A stretch of DNA of 12,127 bases from Paraglomus occultum (lineage: Eukaryota; Glomeromycota; Glomeromycetes; Paraglomerales; Paraglomeraceae), in NCBI GenBank assembly GCA_910592205.1, contig CAJVPJ010001119.1, positions 1-12,127 of the forward strand, in the 5' to 3' direction. Positions 1 to 6,832 of the stretch are shown here, piece by piece. The position numbers were made by a program, and so were the translations under genes. Under the pieces are notes generated by a model. It made no database searches. It was not told the origin of the DNA and saw nothing but the letters and a program-made list of their open reading frames with translations. Within the stretch, counting starts at the first letter, position 1. Each line of letters begins with the position of its first letter.

Positions 1-1
1 G

Positions 2-1450
2 CCGACCCAAATCAAATTGCGATTTGGGTCGACCCTATTCCGAATTGGGTCAGATTTCGATTTGGGTCAGAACAGAGTCACGAAATTGGAACAGAGCCAG
101 AAACAACAGGTAAGTACACTTGTTCCACAAGAACATTCTTCGGTCAATATCGATGCTTTCTGTAGAACGAATTCTGAGGGTAACCTTAAACAAGACTCAG
201 GACATGATAATACTTCCGCACCTGATATATCTGTTAATGATTCAAATTCTGATGAACATCAAGAAGAAACTTCGTCTCGAGTCTCCAATTCATCTTCGAC
301 TGAATTATCTATATGCCGGAAGCCTAAATCATTAGAAGATAAGGAAATGGATAATTTTCTGGCTGAAAGACATAATAAACGGATTAGTAATGAGATTAGA
401 GAAAGAAACCGGGAAAAGAAGCCTCAACATGAGTCACCTACTGAAAGTTCTCCAAAAGAGAACACTTACATGTCTAATAACGGAGTTAGTGCTAAAGCAC
501 ATATTAAATCTAATATCTCTCCAGAGCAGGAAAAAGAGCAAGGTCTAATACAAGAGATATCAATTTCCATTAATCAGAAACAAGCAACCGAAACTTCAGC
601 GAACAATTCGCCAAAAATGTTCGCCAAAAATCATGTGTCCAAAAATTTAATTCAGGAAAGTAGTGGGAAAGGTGATATTATTTTGTTTTCTGCATCAAAA
701 AGTAAAGTATTACTAAATTTAACAAGTTTATACAAGAAAGCTTGTGATGTGGAAAAGCAAGCGATTAAAATTAATCAAGATGAAATTACGTGTTGGTATT
801 ATTATATTATAGAATTTGATAACCAGGTTAAAAATCTTACGAAATCCGATCATATTGGCGAGAAAAAGGCGAAAGGACAAATTTATGATTTTATTATTGC
901 ACAACTAAATACCAAACGTAAAAAGTTACAAAAGCAAACCCAAAAGGCTAGAAAGGTTTATAATCTATTCGAAAAAATAGGGATAGATAAGATTCAGCAT
1001 ATCAAAACCTTTAGTGCGGATGCTATTTCAAGATTTACTAATTTACAAATTCAAACAGTCATTGATCATTTCGCTAAAATGCCTGATATAGAATTCACCG
1101 ATGATCAGGACAATTCTTCAGATGATTTACCCGAAGCTGAGGTAAGTATATCTATTGATCAAGATGAGTCAAAGACTCGAAGCTCTGCTTCCTCGGAATT
1201 ACCAGAAGCTGAGGTAAATGCATCTGAGGTAAGTGATACAAAAGCCAATGATAATAAACCACAATCTTTAATTACTGCTTTATCCGACGATGAGCCAGAA
1301 AATTTCTCCGATGACGATGAATTCACCAATGATAACGAAGAAGATGGGAGTTTCTGTGGTTTTTCTGATGACGATGATGAAGGTTATTATTATGATTTAA
1401 ATACCGGCGAAACTTATACAAAATCGAACCGTTCAATCTATGCCTATTAG
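2..1450 (+). CDS. 5'-partial coiled-coil/helical family protein with acidic tail
   Basis: Function unknown. The reading frame is open from the left edge with no good initiator: the first in-frame ATG is at 347, so the start is truncated, upstream, or lost to the repeat at 3-68. Numbering residues from base 17, the parts are a Ser-rich segment (about 33-105), a charged helix with SLEDKEMDNFL and ISNEIRERNREKK (105-135), a helical core with CWYYYIIEF (259-267) and LQKQTQKARKVYNLFEKIGIDKI (304-326), two LPEAEV repeats (371-376 and 395-400), and a strongly acidic tail ending in GYYYDLNTGETYTKSNRSIYAY. The charged helix and core align nearly colinearly with the product at 5148-6683, so the two are paralogues. 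This copy lacks that protein's CPxC terminus. I recall the family as abundant in Rhizophagus. DNA binding is conceivable from the basic helices but is not shown. Confidence 0.72.
   Translation, partial: PTQIKLRFGSTLFRIGSDFDLGQNRVTKLEQSQKQQVSTLVPQEHSSVNIDAFCRTNSEGNLKQDSGHDNTSAPDISVNDSNSDEHQEETSSRVSNSSSTELSICRKPKSLEDKEMDNFLAERHNKRISNEIRERNREKKPQHESPTESSPKENTYMSNNGVSAKAHIKSNISPEQEKEQGLIQEISISINQKQATETSANNSPKMFAKNHVSKNLIQESSGKGDIILFSASKSKVLLNLTSLYKKACDVEKQAIKINQDEITCWYYYIIEFDNQVKNLTKSDHIGEKKAKGQIYDFIIAQLNTKRKKLQKQTQKARKVYNLFEKIGIDKIQHIKTFSADAISRFTNLQIQTVIDHFAKMPDIEFTDDQDNSSDDLPEAEVSISIDQDESKTRSSASSELPEAEVNASEVSDTKANDNKPQSLITALSDDEPENFSDDDEFTNDNEEDGSFCGFSDDDDEGYYYDLNTGETYTKSNRSIYAY
3..68. repeat. 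Hairpin-forming GATTTGGGTC repeat cluster
   Basis: Bases 3-13 and 21-31 form a perfect 11-bp inverted repeat (CGACCCAAATC / GATTTGGGTCG) around a 7-nt loop. Two further copies in the second orientation follow: GAATTGGGTC at 42-51 and GATTTGGGTC at 59-68. The block stops just before sequence that resembles ordinary family coding (RVTKLEQ...), so it looks like an inserted or expanded simple repeat at or inside the 5' end of the next gene. The window starts inside it, so its full extent is unknown. Confidence 0.75.
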
Positions 1451-1643
1451 ATACAGAATTCCTTGCTTTGCAGACAATAGACATTTAAAAACGATGCATT
1501 TATACCGACGTATCCGGCATCTGTGTGCCTATATATTTTATTGTTGATAATCGTTGCATAATCTATTTCGGGTGTATTACAAGAATATTATTTAATTTTT
1601 CAGCGATAGAGATGTATGACACCCACCATTTGAGATTGCCCGG

Positions 1644-1688
1644 TCCGAGATAAACAAATCCGAGATATGCAAATCCGAGGCATACGAA
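1644..1688. repeat. Three tandem copies of a 15-bp unit
   Basis: Units at 1644-1658, 1659-1673 and 1674-1688 read TCCGAGATAAACAAA, TCCGAGATATGCAAA and TCCGAGGCATACGAA. A partial fourth begins TTCGG. The drift between units shows an old tandem array, lying outside any gene. Confidence 0.8.
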
Positions 1689-1747
1689 TTCGGTTAATTA
1701 TACTACTTTTACGTAAAAAAAGTAAATGAACGTCCATAGATTTATAC

Positions 1748-1791
1748 CGTTAAAACATGGTTGAAACAATGTTGAAGTGTGGTTGGAAAAA
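1748..1791 (+). repeat. 11-bp phased array A (four units)
   Basis: Four contiguous 11-mers, CGTTAAAACAT, GGTTGAAACAA, TGTTGAAGTGT and GGTTGGAAAAA, share the pattern KGTTRAARNAW. The spacing is exact with no gaps. It matches array B in unit length, copy number and core (GGTTRAA). It lies about 220-265 bp upstream of the trihelix-like gene's preferred start. Confidence 0.75.
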
Positions 1792-1833
1792 CAATAAATT
1801 ATATAATTGATCTTAATATAACCACGGATATAA

Positions 1834-1877
1834 GGTTAAAGTATGGTTAAAGTACTGCCGAAGTACTGTTAAAATAC
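1834..1877 (+). repeat. 11-bp phased array B (four units)
   Basis: Four contiguous 11-mers: GGTTAAAGTAT, GGTTAAAGTAC, TGCCGAAGTAC and TGTTAAAATAC. It begins exactly 86 bp after the start of array A and ends 12 bp before the TATA-like box at 1890. One unit is close to one helical turn, so every GTTAAA-type core would face the same side of the DNA. This may be a promoter-proximal binding array. Confidence 0.75.
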
Positions 1878-1887
1878 TTAAGACACA

Positions 1888-1897
1888 TTTATAAAAG
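1888..1897 (+). promoter_or_regulatory. TATA-like box of the trihelix-like gene
   Basis: TTTATAAAAG is a good TATA match. A start site about 30 bp downstream would fall near the pyrimidine-rich CAGTCTATTC at 1918-1927. That leaves the ATG at 1937 as the first AUG, but it has a poor context (T at -3). The ATG at 2012 has A at -3 and G at +4. Confidence 0.55.
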
Positions 1898-1981
1898 CAA
1901 CAAGTCTCACCTTCTCGCAGTCTATTCATTATATTTATGCCACGTAGTGGCGCCTTTCGGCTTGTCAGGATAAATATTATA

Positions 1982-1994
1982 GAGGCAAAGCCTC
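1982..1994. repeat. Small inverted repeat in the presumed 5' leader
   Basis: GAGGCAAAGCCTC is a perfect 5-bp stem around AAA. It lies between the weak ATG at 1937 and the preferred ATG at 2012, where an RNA hairpin might affect which AUG is used. That role is inference. Confidence 0.4.
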
Positions 1995-2011
1995 ATTGCT
2001 CTGCAATAAAA

Positions 2012-2807
2012 ATGGTTGAATGGACCGATACTCAAATACGTATCCTCATCGATGAGCGTAGAAATAGAAATGAAGAATATCATAAGTTTGGAAGGAATCG
2101 AATCGGATTTTGGGATAGCATCGCAACCAAAATTAATCAAGAACATAATACGAGCTTTAATGGACACCAATGTAAAGAAAAGTTTATGAATCTTGTTCGG
2201 GATTACAATGTACGTATGGTATATTATTTTTTTGCTTACATCTTAGCTATTATGACTAATAATTTACGCCAATTAGTTGATGTGTGATTATATGGCAGGA
2301 AATCGAAGAGCACGAAGAAGTCGAACGGGTGCGCAATACTTTGATGAGTTTCGTACGCATTTTTGGAAGAGGCCTGAAGATGAATTCGATAGAATCCGTA
2401 CTATTAATACCACAAACCGTAGGCGAAATAGAGATGTGGGAAATATAACACCAGCACCATCCGTTGAGGAGGTTTCATCGATGCTAAATAGGAGACGCCG
2501 TGAATCTCCCACTGGTCAAAGAGATCGGTCCGCATCTCCAACCCTAAGAACTCCCAGCAGAAGAGACGAAACTACCAATCGAGATAATGCGAGTAATACA
2601 AATAATGCGGGTGGAAATTCAAGCAATAACACAAATAACGCGGGCGGAAATTTAAATAATGCAACATACTCATCTTCATCTGAGTTAGCAAATATGGCCT
2701 CAAACCTTAAGATATCTGTATCACGGAATGACAGTGATCATAGTATGCCCGATATTGAAGATAGTCAACCACCTCAAGTGGAACCTGTAAATGAAGAGGG
2801 GGGTTAG
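2012..2807 (+). CDS. Trihelix/Myb-SANT-like DNA-binding protein, two exons
   Basis: Likely a nuclear sequence-specific DNA-binding protein. Exon 1 (2012-2209) encodes a trihelix-type domain: VEWTDTQ opening, the middle-helix aromatic FWDSIATKIN, and the QCKEKFMNLVRDYN signature that matches the third helix of Myb_DNA-bind_4/trihelix domains. The 67-nt GT-AG intron joins RDYN in phase 0 to LMCDYMAGNRRARRS; without splicing the frame is lost. Exon 2 (2277-2807) continues with FDEFRTHFWKRPEDEFDRIR, a segment I recall following this domain in Rhizophagus, then an Arg/Ser-rich stretch, a Gly/Asn repeat (AGGN twice) and an acidic end. The product is 242 aa from the ATG at 2012, chosen for its strong context and because the domain begins there. 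An in-frame ATG at 1937 would add 25 residues with no family look. AATAAA follows at 2902. Confidence 0.82.
2210..2276 (+). other. Intron of the trihelix-like gene (67 nt, phase 0)
   Basis: Donor AAT|GTACGT at 2210, acceptor AATTAG at 2271-2276, and a branch-point-like CTAAT at 2256-2260, 17 nt before the acceptor AG. Its length is not a multiple of three. Removing it joins two segments that look continuous in protein sequence. Confidence 0.82.
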
Positions 2808-2901
2808 ATTTCGTCCCAATATCGATCGCGTAATAGAGATGTTAGATCAAATTTCCGAAAAATCGATTGCGTACCACATATGTTCGATCAACATATCACG
2901 G

Positions 2902-2907
2902 AATAAA
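2902..2907 (+). terminator. Polyadenylation signal AATAAA
   Basis: A canonical AATAAA hexamer 95 nt after the stop of the trihelix-like gene and about 105 nt before the next gene. It is the only exact match between them on this strand. Confidence 0.5.
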
Positions 2908-3012
2908 TTAGAAGGTCATGGAACTTTTTATGCATGATGTAATCGTGTGACCTGCTGATCGTTACTAACTCGTGGCATACGCATTTTCTTTTTTTGTTGT
3001 CCTGCGTTACTG

Positions 3013-4317
3013 ATGTCTTCAAAAAGACAGAAAAAGAAACAAAAAAGCGCCGAAAGTGAGAGTTCTCCAAAAAAGACTGCACAAAAAACTTCAAAAAAAC
3101 GAAAATACGTTGAAACCGAAAGTACGAGCTCATCTGCCTCCCGCCAACAACCTAAGCGCCTTGCCAAACAGGACTCGTTTCTTGCGGAGGCCACCAGTAA
3201 TCTTAGGCTCAGTTCCGGCTCTAATGCTAGCTATGACTTAGACGACCTCCCTTCTTCGGCATGTAAGTTCAAAATACGAGATATGGAGGCACTGAGAGTG
3301 AACTTCCTTGGAGCTTCATCCAAGAACGATGTTATACCCAATGTTCAAGGTACGAGGTACATTGCTTCAACAATCCTTAGTGAACCTAATACTTATAATT
3401 TAAATATTGTCTAGTCGTCAACTTTCCGGACGAGTACGTTCTCCCTGATATCAATGGTGAATTGCTTGTGAATCCAAACTTAAATGTTGTAAATATTAAC
3501 GGACTTACGGATGAAGTTCGAACGTTCGTTGTGAAATTGCATGAGGTCGCGCTGAATGGTCTTCAGGTGATAGGCACAGACGAAACTTTTACTGATACAC
3601 TTGTGGATGATCTACTTCGTATCGCTAAGCTGAATAACTTCCCCTTAAGGATCAGGTGAGTAACTTTTGTTTCTGGTAAATATAGTAGTTTCTAAGTTGC
3701 ATTCTTAAAATCCAGAAATCACCCGCTATGTAAACTATATATTGAAGACGAGCCCTACGTGTCCTCAGACCCCGAGTTTGTGGTAAAAATGCAAAAAATT
3801 TCTGTTCTTGTGGTAGAGGTCTGTATGTTGTTGATCATTTGAAAAATTATTATTTTTGTCGTCTCAAACAACTTTTTAACAGGACAAACACCTGAAAAAT
3901 GTCGGATATGCTACTGATTTTGGGGAATCACAGATCGCTGTGGAGATTCTTTCTTGTGGTAGTGAGAATATACGATCCCTTGGGGAAGCGAGACCTAGAG
4001 ATCAGACAATATGGGCCATTCGTGTAATCTCTACATATGTTACTTTTTATAAAGCTACGATTACTGCAACGTATTGGATGGAACTTGCAAACGGCCTACC
4101 GAAAGAAGAGTCAGTTAAGGTTCAAAGATGGCCAGCTGAGAATGGTTTGACGACTGGTTTCGATCTTGCTAAACCAGGAGGAAGACGTTCAGTTTTGATA
4201 GCGTTAGCCAAAATTCGTGAATCACTTTTACAGGAAGAAGACGAAGAGGAAGAGGAGGAAGAGGAAGAGGAAGGAGAGGAAGGCAAAGAGGGAGAGGAAG
4301 TCGAACAGCTGTCCTAA
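3013..4317 (+). CDS. Four-exon protein with PD-(D/E)XK nuclease-like core
   Basis: Exons 3013-3349, 3415-3655, 3716-3818 and 3883-4317 splice to 371 aa. Each junction uses GT-AG sites and restores the frame (V113, R193, E227/D228). Residues 1-60 are Lys/Ser-rich with candidate nuclear localisation signals (SKRQKKKQK, SKKRKYVE). Residues 113-193 carry GLTDEVRTFV, LHEVALNGLQVIGTDETFTDTLVDDLL and NFPLRIRNHPLCKLYI. Residues 211-248 hold D-P-E-F, then hydrophobic VLVVEDK, then GESQIAVE, matching in order the acid, E-x-K and Q-xxx-E elements of PD-(D/E)XK folds (E213, E227, K229, Q244, E248). Residues 270-335 contain DQTIWAIRVISTYVTFYKA and YWMELANGLP; the tail is poly-Glu. I recall very similar Rhizophagus proteins, sometimes compared with Crinkler-type effectors. 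The nuclease reading is inference, and activity is unknown. Confidence 0.85.
3350..3414 (+). other. Intron 1 of the nuclease-like gene (65 nt)
   Basis: Donor CAAG|GTACGA, acceptor TGTCTAG, branch-like CTAAT at 3386-3390. It interrupts a codon after the first base; splicing gives ...NVQ-V-VNFPDEY. The alternative acceptor at 3379-3380 would not join to the conserved downstream frame as neatly. Confidence 0.8.
3656..3715 (+). other. Intron 2 of the nuclease-like gene (60 nt)
   Basis: Donor ATCAG|GTGAGT, acceptor AAATCCAG, branch-like CTAAG at 3692-3696. It lies after the second base of the codon for R193, joining PLRI to RNHPLCKLYI. Confidence 0.85.
3819..3882 (+). other. Intron 3 of the nuclease-like gene (64 nt), inside the E-D-K motif
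   Basis: Donor GTAGAG|GTCTGT (a weaker donor), acceptor TTTTTAACAG. Phase 0. It separates E227 from D228-K229, so the candidate catalytic motif exists only in spliced mRNA. Confidence 0.82.
4231..4305 (+). repeat. GAA/GAG microsatellite coding a poly-Glu tail
   Basis: Purine-only run of GAA, GAG and GAC codons encoding about 20 acidic residues interspersed with Gly and Lys, at the 3' end of the nuclease-like gene. Probably variable in length between strains. Confidence 0.75.
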
Positions 4318-4358
4318 TAATGTGATGGGGGGCGTTTTTTATCAGTTCAATTTATTAT

Positions 4359-4364
4359 AATAAA
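4359..4364 (+). terminator. Polyadenylation signal AATAAA
   Basis: AATAAA 42 nt after the stop of the nuclease-like gene, in an AT-rich context that suits 3' end formation. Confidence 0.6.
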
Positions 4365-4690
4365 AAATTGCTATTTTTCATTTGCGATTGGAATTATTTC
4401 CTGTGATCTAACAACCTTAGAGATCGTAAACTCCATCTAATTCAGCATTAGCTCGTGATCGGTATCTAGGGTACCATGCGTATTGCTCGTCATTGTGTTA
4501 TTCGGTCAAGAATTCGCAGATTCTTTTATAGTATCAAAATTTATAGAAACTATTGATACTCCGTAATATTTTGATAGTTAATATGACATTGTTACCACAT
4601 GGGTCCACACCCAAGTCAGAAAGACAAAAGGAAGCCAGTTCAACCGTAGATTCAGAATAGATATTATGTATTTTTATTTGTAATAATAAG
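4365..4690. other. Gene-free region, left flank of the MITE
   Basis: No convincing gene on either strand. The one structure seen is an 8-bp inverted repeat, AGTATCAA (4530-4537) and TTGATACT (4553-4560), with a 15-nt spacer. A 74-codon minus-strand frame (4534-4758) runs into the MITE and has no coding character. Confidence 0.6.
4683..4690 (+). repeat. Left target-site duplication of the MITE
   Basis: ATAATAAG, identical to bases 4853-4860 on the other side of the element. Confidence 0.85.
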
Positions 4691-4852
4691 ACGACAGGGT
4701 GAAACCCGCTATAGAAGGTGAAATCCGCTATAAAATCACATGACATACAGCCAATCATACGTCAATCTATTTATATCTACTAATCAAAATCACTTTATGT
4801 CATGTGCTTTATAGCGGGTTTTACTGTGTTACAGCGGGTTTCACCCTGTCGT
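4691..4852. mobile_element. 162-bp MITE with 56-bp terminal inverted repeats and 8-bp TSD
   Basis: The ends ACGACAGGGTGAAACCCGCT (4691-4710) and its exact reverse complement (4833-4852) begin arms of 56 nt (4691-4746 and 4797-4852). The inner parts diverge and carry compensating one-base indels. Both flanks read ATAATAAG (4683-4690 and 4853-4860), a perfect 8-bp target-site duplication. Each arm contains two copies of a 15-mer close to GTGAAACCCGCTATA, 19-20 bp apart, likely transposase-binding subterminal repeats. The 50-bp centre has no coding capacity, so the element is non-autonomous. The TSD length suggests hAT or another 8-bp-TSD superfamily. The outer arms are identical and the TSD intact, which points to fairly recent insertion. 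Confidence 0.92.
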
Positions 4853-4860
4853 ATAATAAG
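4853..4860 (+). repeat. Right target-site duplication of the MITE
   Basis: ATAATAAG, identical to bases 4683-4690. Confidence 0.85.
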
Positions 4861-5123
4861 AACTTTGGTTGAAAAGGTCATATTTTATGCGTTATAATAT
4901 AGGTTATTTATCGGACACATGATCTAGTGCTAAGTCGGGAAATTAAATCATGTTTGTAGTACATCCAGAAATAGATTTCACACCCGAAATAGATCACACA
5001 TGCCCGAAATAGAACATTTATTTTATCTGCTCGATCGTCAGTTAACCAAACGCACATCCGATTTTCGTCTACTACCATAAATCGACGTGATCTTTTCATC
5101 ACAAATTTAAATAAATCTGCAAA
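4861..5123. other. Gene-free 5' flank with short GAAATAGA repeats
   Basis: No gene seen. Three imperfect direct repeats (CCAGAAATAGA at 4965, CCCGAAATAGA at 4983 and 5003) are spaced 18 and 20 bp apart and could be regulatory or just an old tandem duplication. A 75-codon minus-strand frame here is not supported as coding. Confidence 0.5.
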
Positions 5124-5132
5124 TATATAAAA
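5124..5132 (+). promoter_or_regulatory. TATA-like box before the full-length coiled-coil family gene
   Basis: TATATAAAA lies only 16-24 nt upstream of the ATG at 5148. If transcription starts about 30 bp downstream, the leader would be absent or extremely short, so this box may be fortuitous. Confidence 0.4.
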
Positions 5133-5147
5133 CACATAATATCAAGC

Positions 5148-6683
5148 ATGTCCTCCGAACTAGATTTCCTCAGACAAGAAAATGCTAAGCTAGTGGCCGA
5201 GAATGCTGAGCTTAAGCACGAAAACTCAAAACTAAAACAGATCATAGAAGACAATGCCGAGTTTAAGGCCAAAATCATGAAACTTGAACAAACTGTTGAT
5301 AAAATCGAGAAGCAGAATCATGATATCTCGCAGTCTCCAGTTTGTTCACCATTGCCAGTAACATCCCAATTATCTTCCCCGCCACCTATCGAGGACCACT
5401 CTGATAAGGAATATAGCGTCAGTGTAAATCAACTAAAAACTGAGCCCGTATCATTAGAAGACAGGGTGGTCGATGAATTCGTGGATTCAATGTATAAGGA
5501 ACAGGTTAGTAACGAGATAAGAGATAGAAGCAGAGAAAAAAAGCTTCAGCGCGAATCGGCTGGAAACCAAGCCCAAGACTTATCGCAATTTCATGAAATT
5601 ACATCCAGAGATATGGAGTCACGGCCCCAAGTTAATCATAATACAAAAACCGTTCCCTCAGGGAACGATCAAAGTCATGTGATTTTAACAGAGTCGCCTT
5701 CGTTGCAAACTGAAGTGTCTGAATTAGAACAGGATGATGAAATTGATAAAAACCAAATCGTTGAACAAGGTTTAATACAAGAATTGCATTTACCTACTAA
5801 AGAAAACGACAGTTCTATCAAAATTAGCAACTCCGGCGACAAATCAGGGAATATGTCTTCGGAGGAATCGATGATTGTTTCCTTTGGAAATTCTGCCCAA
5901 CATTTGTCTCATTTATTTAAAACAGCAATCAGATCAAGACAACAGGAAATCTTAAACTGGTATTATTATTCTCTTGAATTCGAAAATAAGGTTCGTGATA
6001 TTACAGCCGATGGTAAAACCAAAGATAAAACGGCTAGAACAATGATTTACAAAGAAATGAAACATTTTCTTCCTAATATCACACAAGATAACCTGCGCAA
6101 AAAAACTCTTAGAGCTAGAAAACTTCTTATGTTATTCGGAAAAGATGGAGTTGGCATAGATAAAATTAAGCAAGTCACTTATAGCGCGAATGAGATTTCA
6201 AAACTGACTAATGTCCAAATCCAAAATATTATAAATCAAGTGACTTTAAAAACCGTTCCCTCAGGGAACGATCAGACTAATGCAGAGGTGAGTGCTTCAT
6301 CTAATGCACTTCGTCCACTTTCTCCGAAAAATAATATATTGCCAGAAAATAAGATGTGCCTTGGCACTAGCTCCGCTATTCCATCTATAAATCATGCAAG
6401 TGTATCATGTATACCACCTGCTTTAAAATCCATTACTGAGAAAGCCTTACCCGAGAAACAGACTCATGACCATGCCTACTTTCGTAATAAGGTATTGTTG
6501 CGATATTCTGATCTATATAAAACATTTATTACTGAAAAATTTGATTACTACGATATTATTGAGGGATCGTTATGCCCAGTATGTAAATTAAATCATGGAG
6601 ATGGGAAAAGTGTAAAAGGTAGATATGAAGCTGGAACCTATTTTATTATATGTGGAAAGCATGAAATCGAGATAACAGCATAA
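5148..6683 (+). CDS. Coiled-coil/helical family protein with C-terminal CPxC module
   Basis: Intronless, 511 aa, function unknown. Residues 1-57 form a leucine-zipper-like coiled coil with Asn/Glu heptads (FLRQENAKL, ELKHENSKLK, KIMKLEQTV), suggesting dimerisation. Residues 102-135 hold SLEDRVVDEF and VSNEIRDRSREKKLQ. Residues 266-362 form the helical core with WYYYSLEFENKV, LRKKTLRARKLLMLFGKDGVGIDKI and SKLTNVQIQN. Residues 440-511 contain YFRNKVLLRYSDLYKTF, then CPVCKLNH and a later C502, a plausible Cys2-His-Cys zinc site (C476, C479, H483, C502). The ATG has A at -3 and opens the coiled coil directly. It is a paralogue of the 5'-partial gene at 2-1450, which has an acidic tail instead of the zinc-type end. 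KTVPSGNDQ occurs twice (167-175 and 368-376), encoded by an exactly repeated palindromic cassette. A scaffold or nucleic-acid-binding role is only a guess. Confidence 0.85.
   Translation: MSSELDFLRQENAKLVAENAELKHENSKLKQIIEDNAEFKAKIMKLEQTVDKIEKQNHDISQSPVCSPLPVTSQLSSPPPIEDHSDKEYSVSVNQLKTEPVSLEDRVVDEFVDSMYKEQVSNEIRDRSREKKLQRESAGNQAQDLSQFHEITSRDMESRPQVNHNTKTVPSGNDQSHVILTESPSLQTEVSELEQDDEIDKNQIVEQGLIQELHLPTKENDSSIKISNSGDKSGNMSSEESMIVSFGNSAQHLSHLFKTAIRSRQQEILNWYYYSLEFENKVRDITADGKTKDKTARTMIYKEMKHFLPNITQDNLRKKTLRARKLLMLFGKDGVGIDKIKQVTYSANEISKLTNVQIQNIINQVTLKTVPSGNDQTNAEVSASSNALRPLSPKNNILPENKMCLGTSSAIPSINHASVSCIPPALKSITEKALPEKQTHDHAYFRNKVLLRYSDLYKTFITEKFDYYDIIEGSLCPVCKLNHGDGKSVKGRYEAGTYFIICGKHEIEITA
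5645..5671 (+). repeat. Palindromic coding cassette, copy 1
   Basis: This 27-bp stretch is identical to bases 6248-6274 in the same gene and frame. It contains the perfect inverted repeat CGTTCCC-TCA-GGGAACG (5651-5667) and encodes KTVPSGNDQ. Confidence 0.9.
6248..6274 (+). repeat. Palindromic coding cassette, copy 2
   Basis: Identical to bases 5645-5671, with the same hairpin at 6254-6270. It sits just after the conserved helical core, exactly where the paralogue at 2-1450 has unrelated acidic sequence (MPDIEFTDDQD). Confidence 0.9.
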
Positions 6684-6832
6684 ACCGTAAAGTCATACTG
6701 CCTTCGACAAATTCTCCGGTTCCAAATGATCGTAAATTAATTAACTATATTCATTTTTTTAATTGCGTCTACGGCCAAAGAATAAGTCACAACTCATACT
6801 TAATTTGAATTTGCGATCATATAAACAATAAC

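Larger units (their letters stand above)
1451..1887. other. Gene-free region with short repeats
   Basis: No convincing coding sequence on either strand. The region holds the 15-bp repeat at 1644-1688 and the two 11-bp arrays at 1748-1791 and 1834-1877, and ends in the TATA-like box of the next gene. No AATAAA lies within 300 bases of the preceding stop; the first is at 1793-1798, inside the spacer between the arrays, and its relevance is doubtful. Confidence 0.7.

Noticed and set aside
1937-2011. Upstream in-frame ATG as start of the trihelix-like gene
   Set aside because: Poor start context (T at -3) and 25 residues with no resemblance to the domain; the ATG at 2012 has an ideal context. 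It remains possible as a minor start.
1922-2170. Minus-strand frame of 82 codons opposite the trihelix-like gene
   Set aside because: Antisense shadow of a well-supported domain; no family likeness of its own.
2888-3194. Two minus-strand frames opposite exon 1 of the nuclease-like gene
   Set aside because: Phe-rich peptides result from reading the Lys-rich exon backwards.
4534-4758. Minus-strand 74-codon frame overlapping the MITE
   Set aside because: It crosses the boundary and left arm of the element, so it is accidental.
4908-5135. Minus-strand 75-codon frame upstream of the 511-aa gene
   Set aside because: It covers the repeats and the TATA-like tract; composition is AT-driven and no motif is present.
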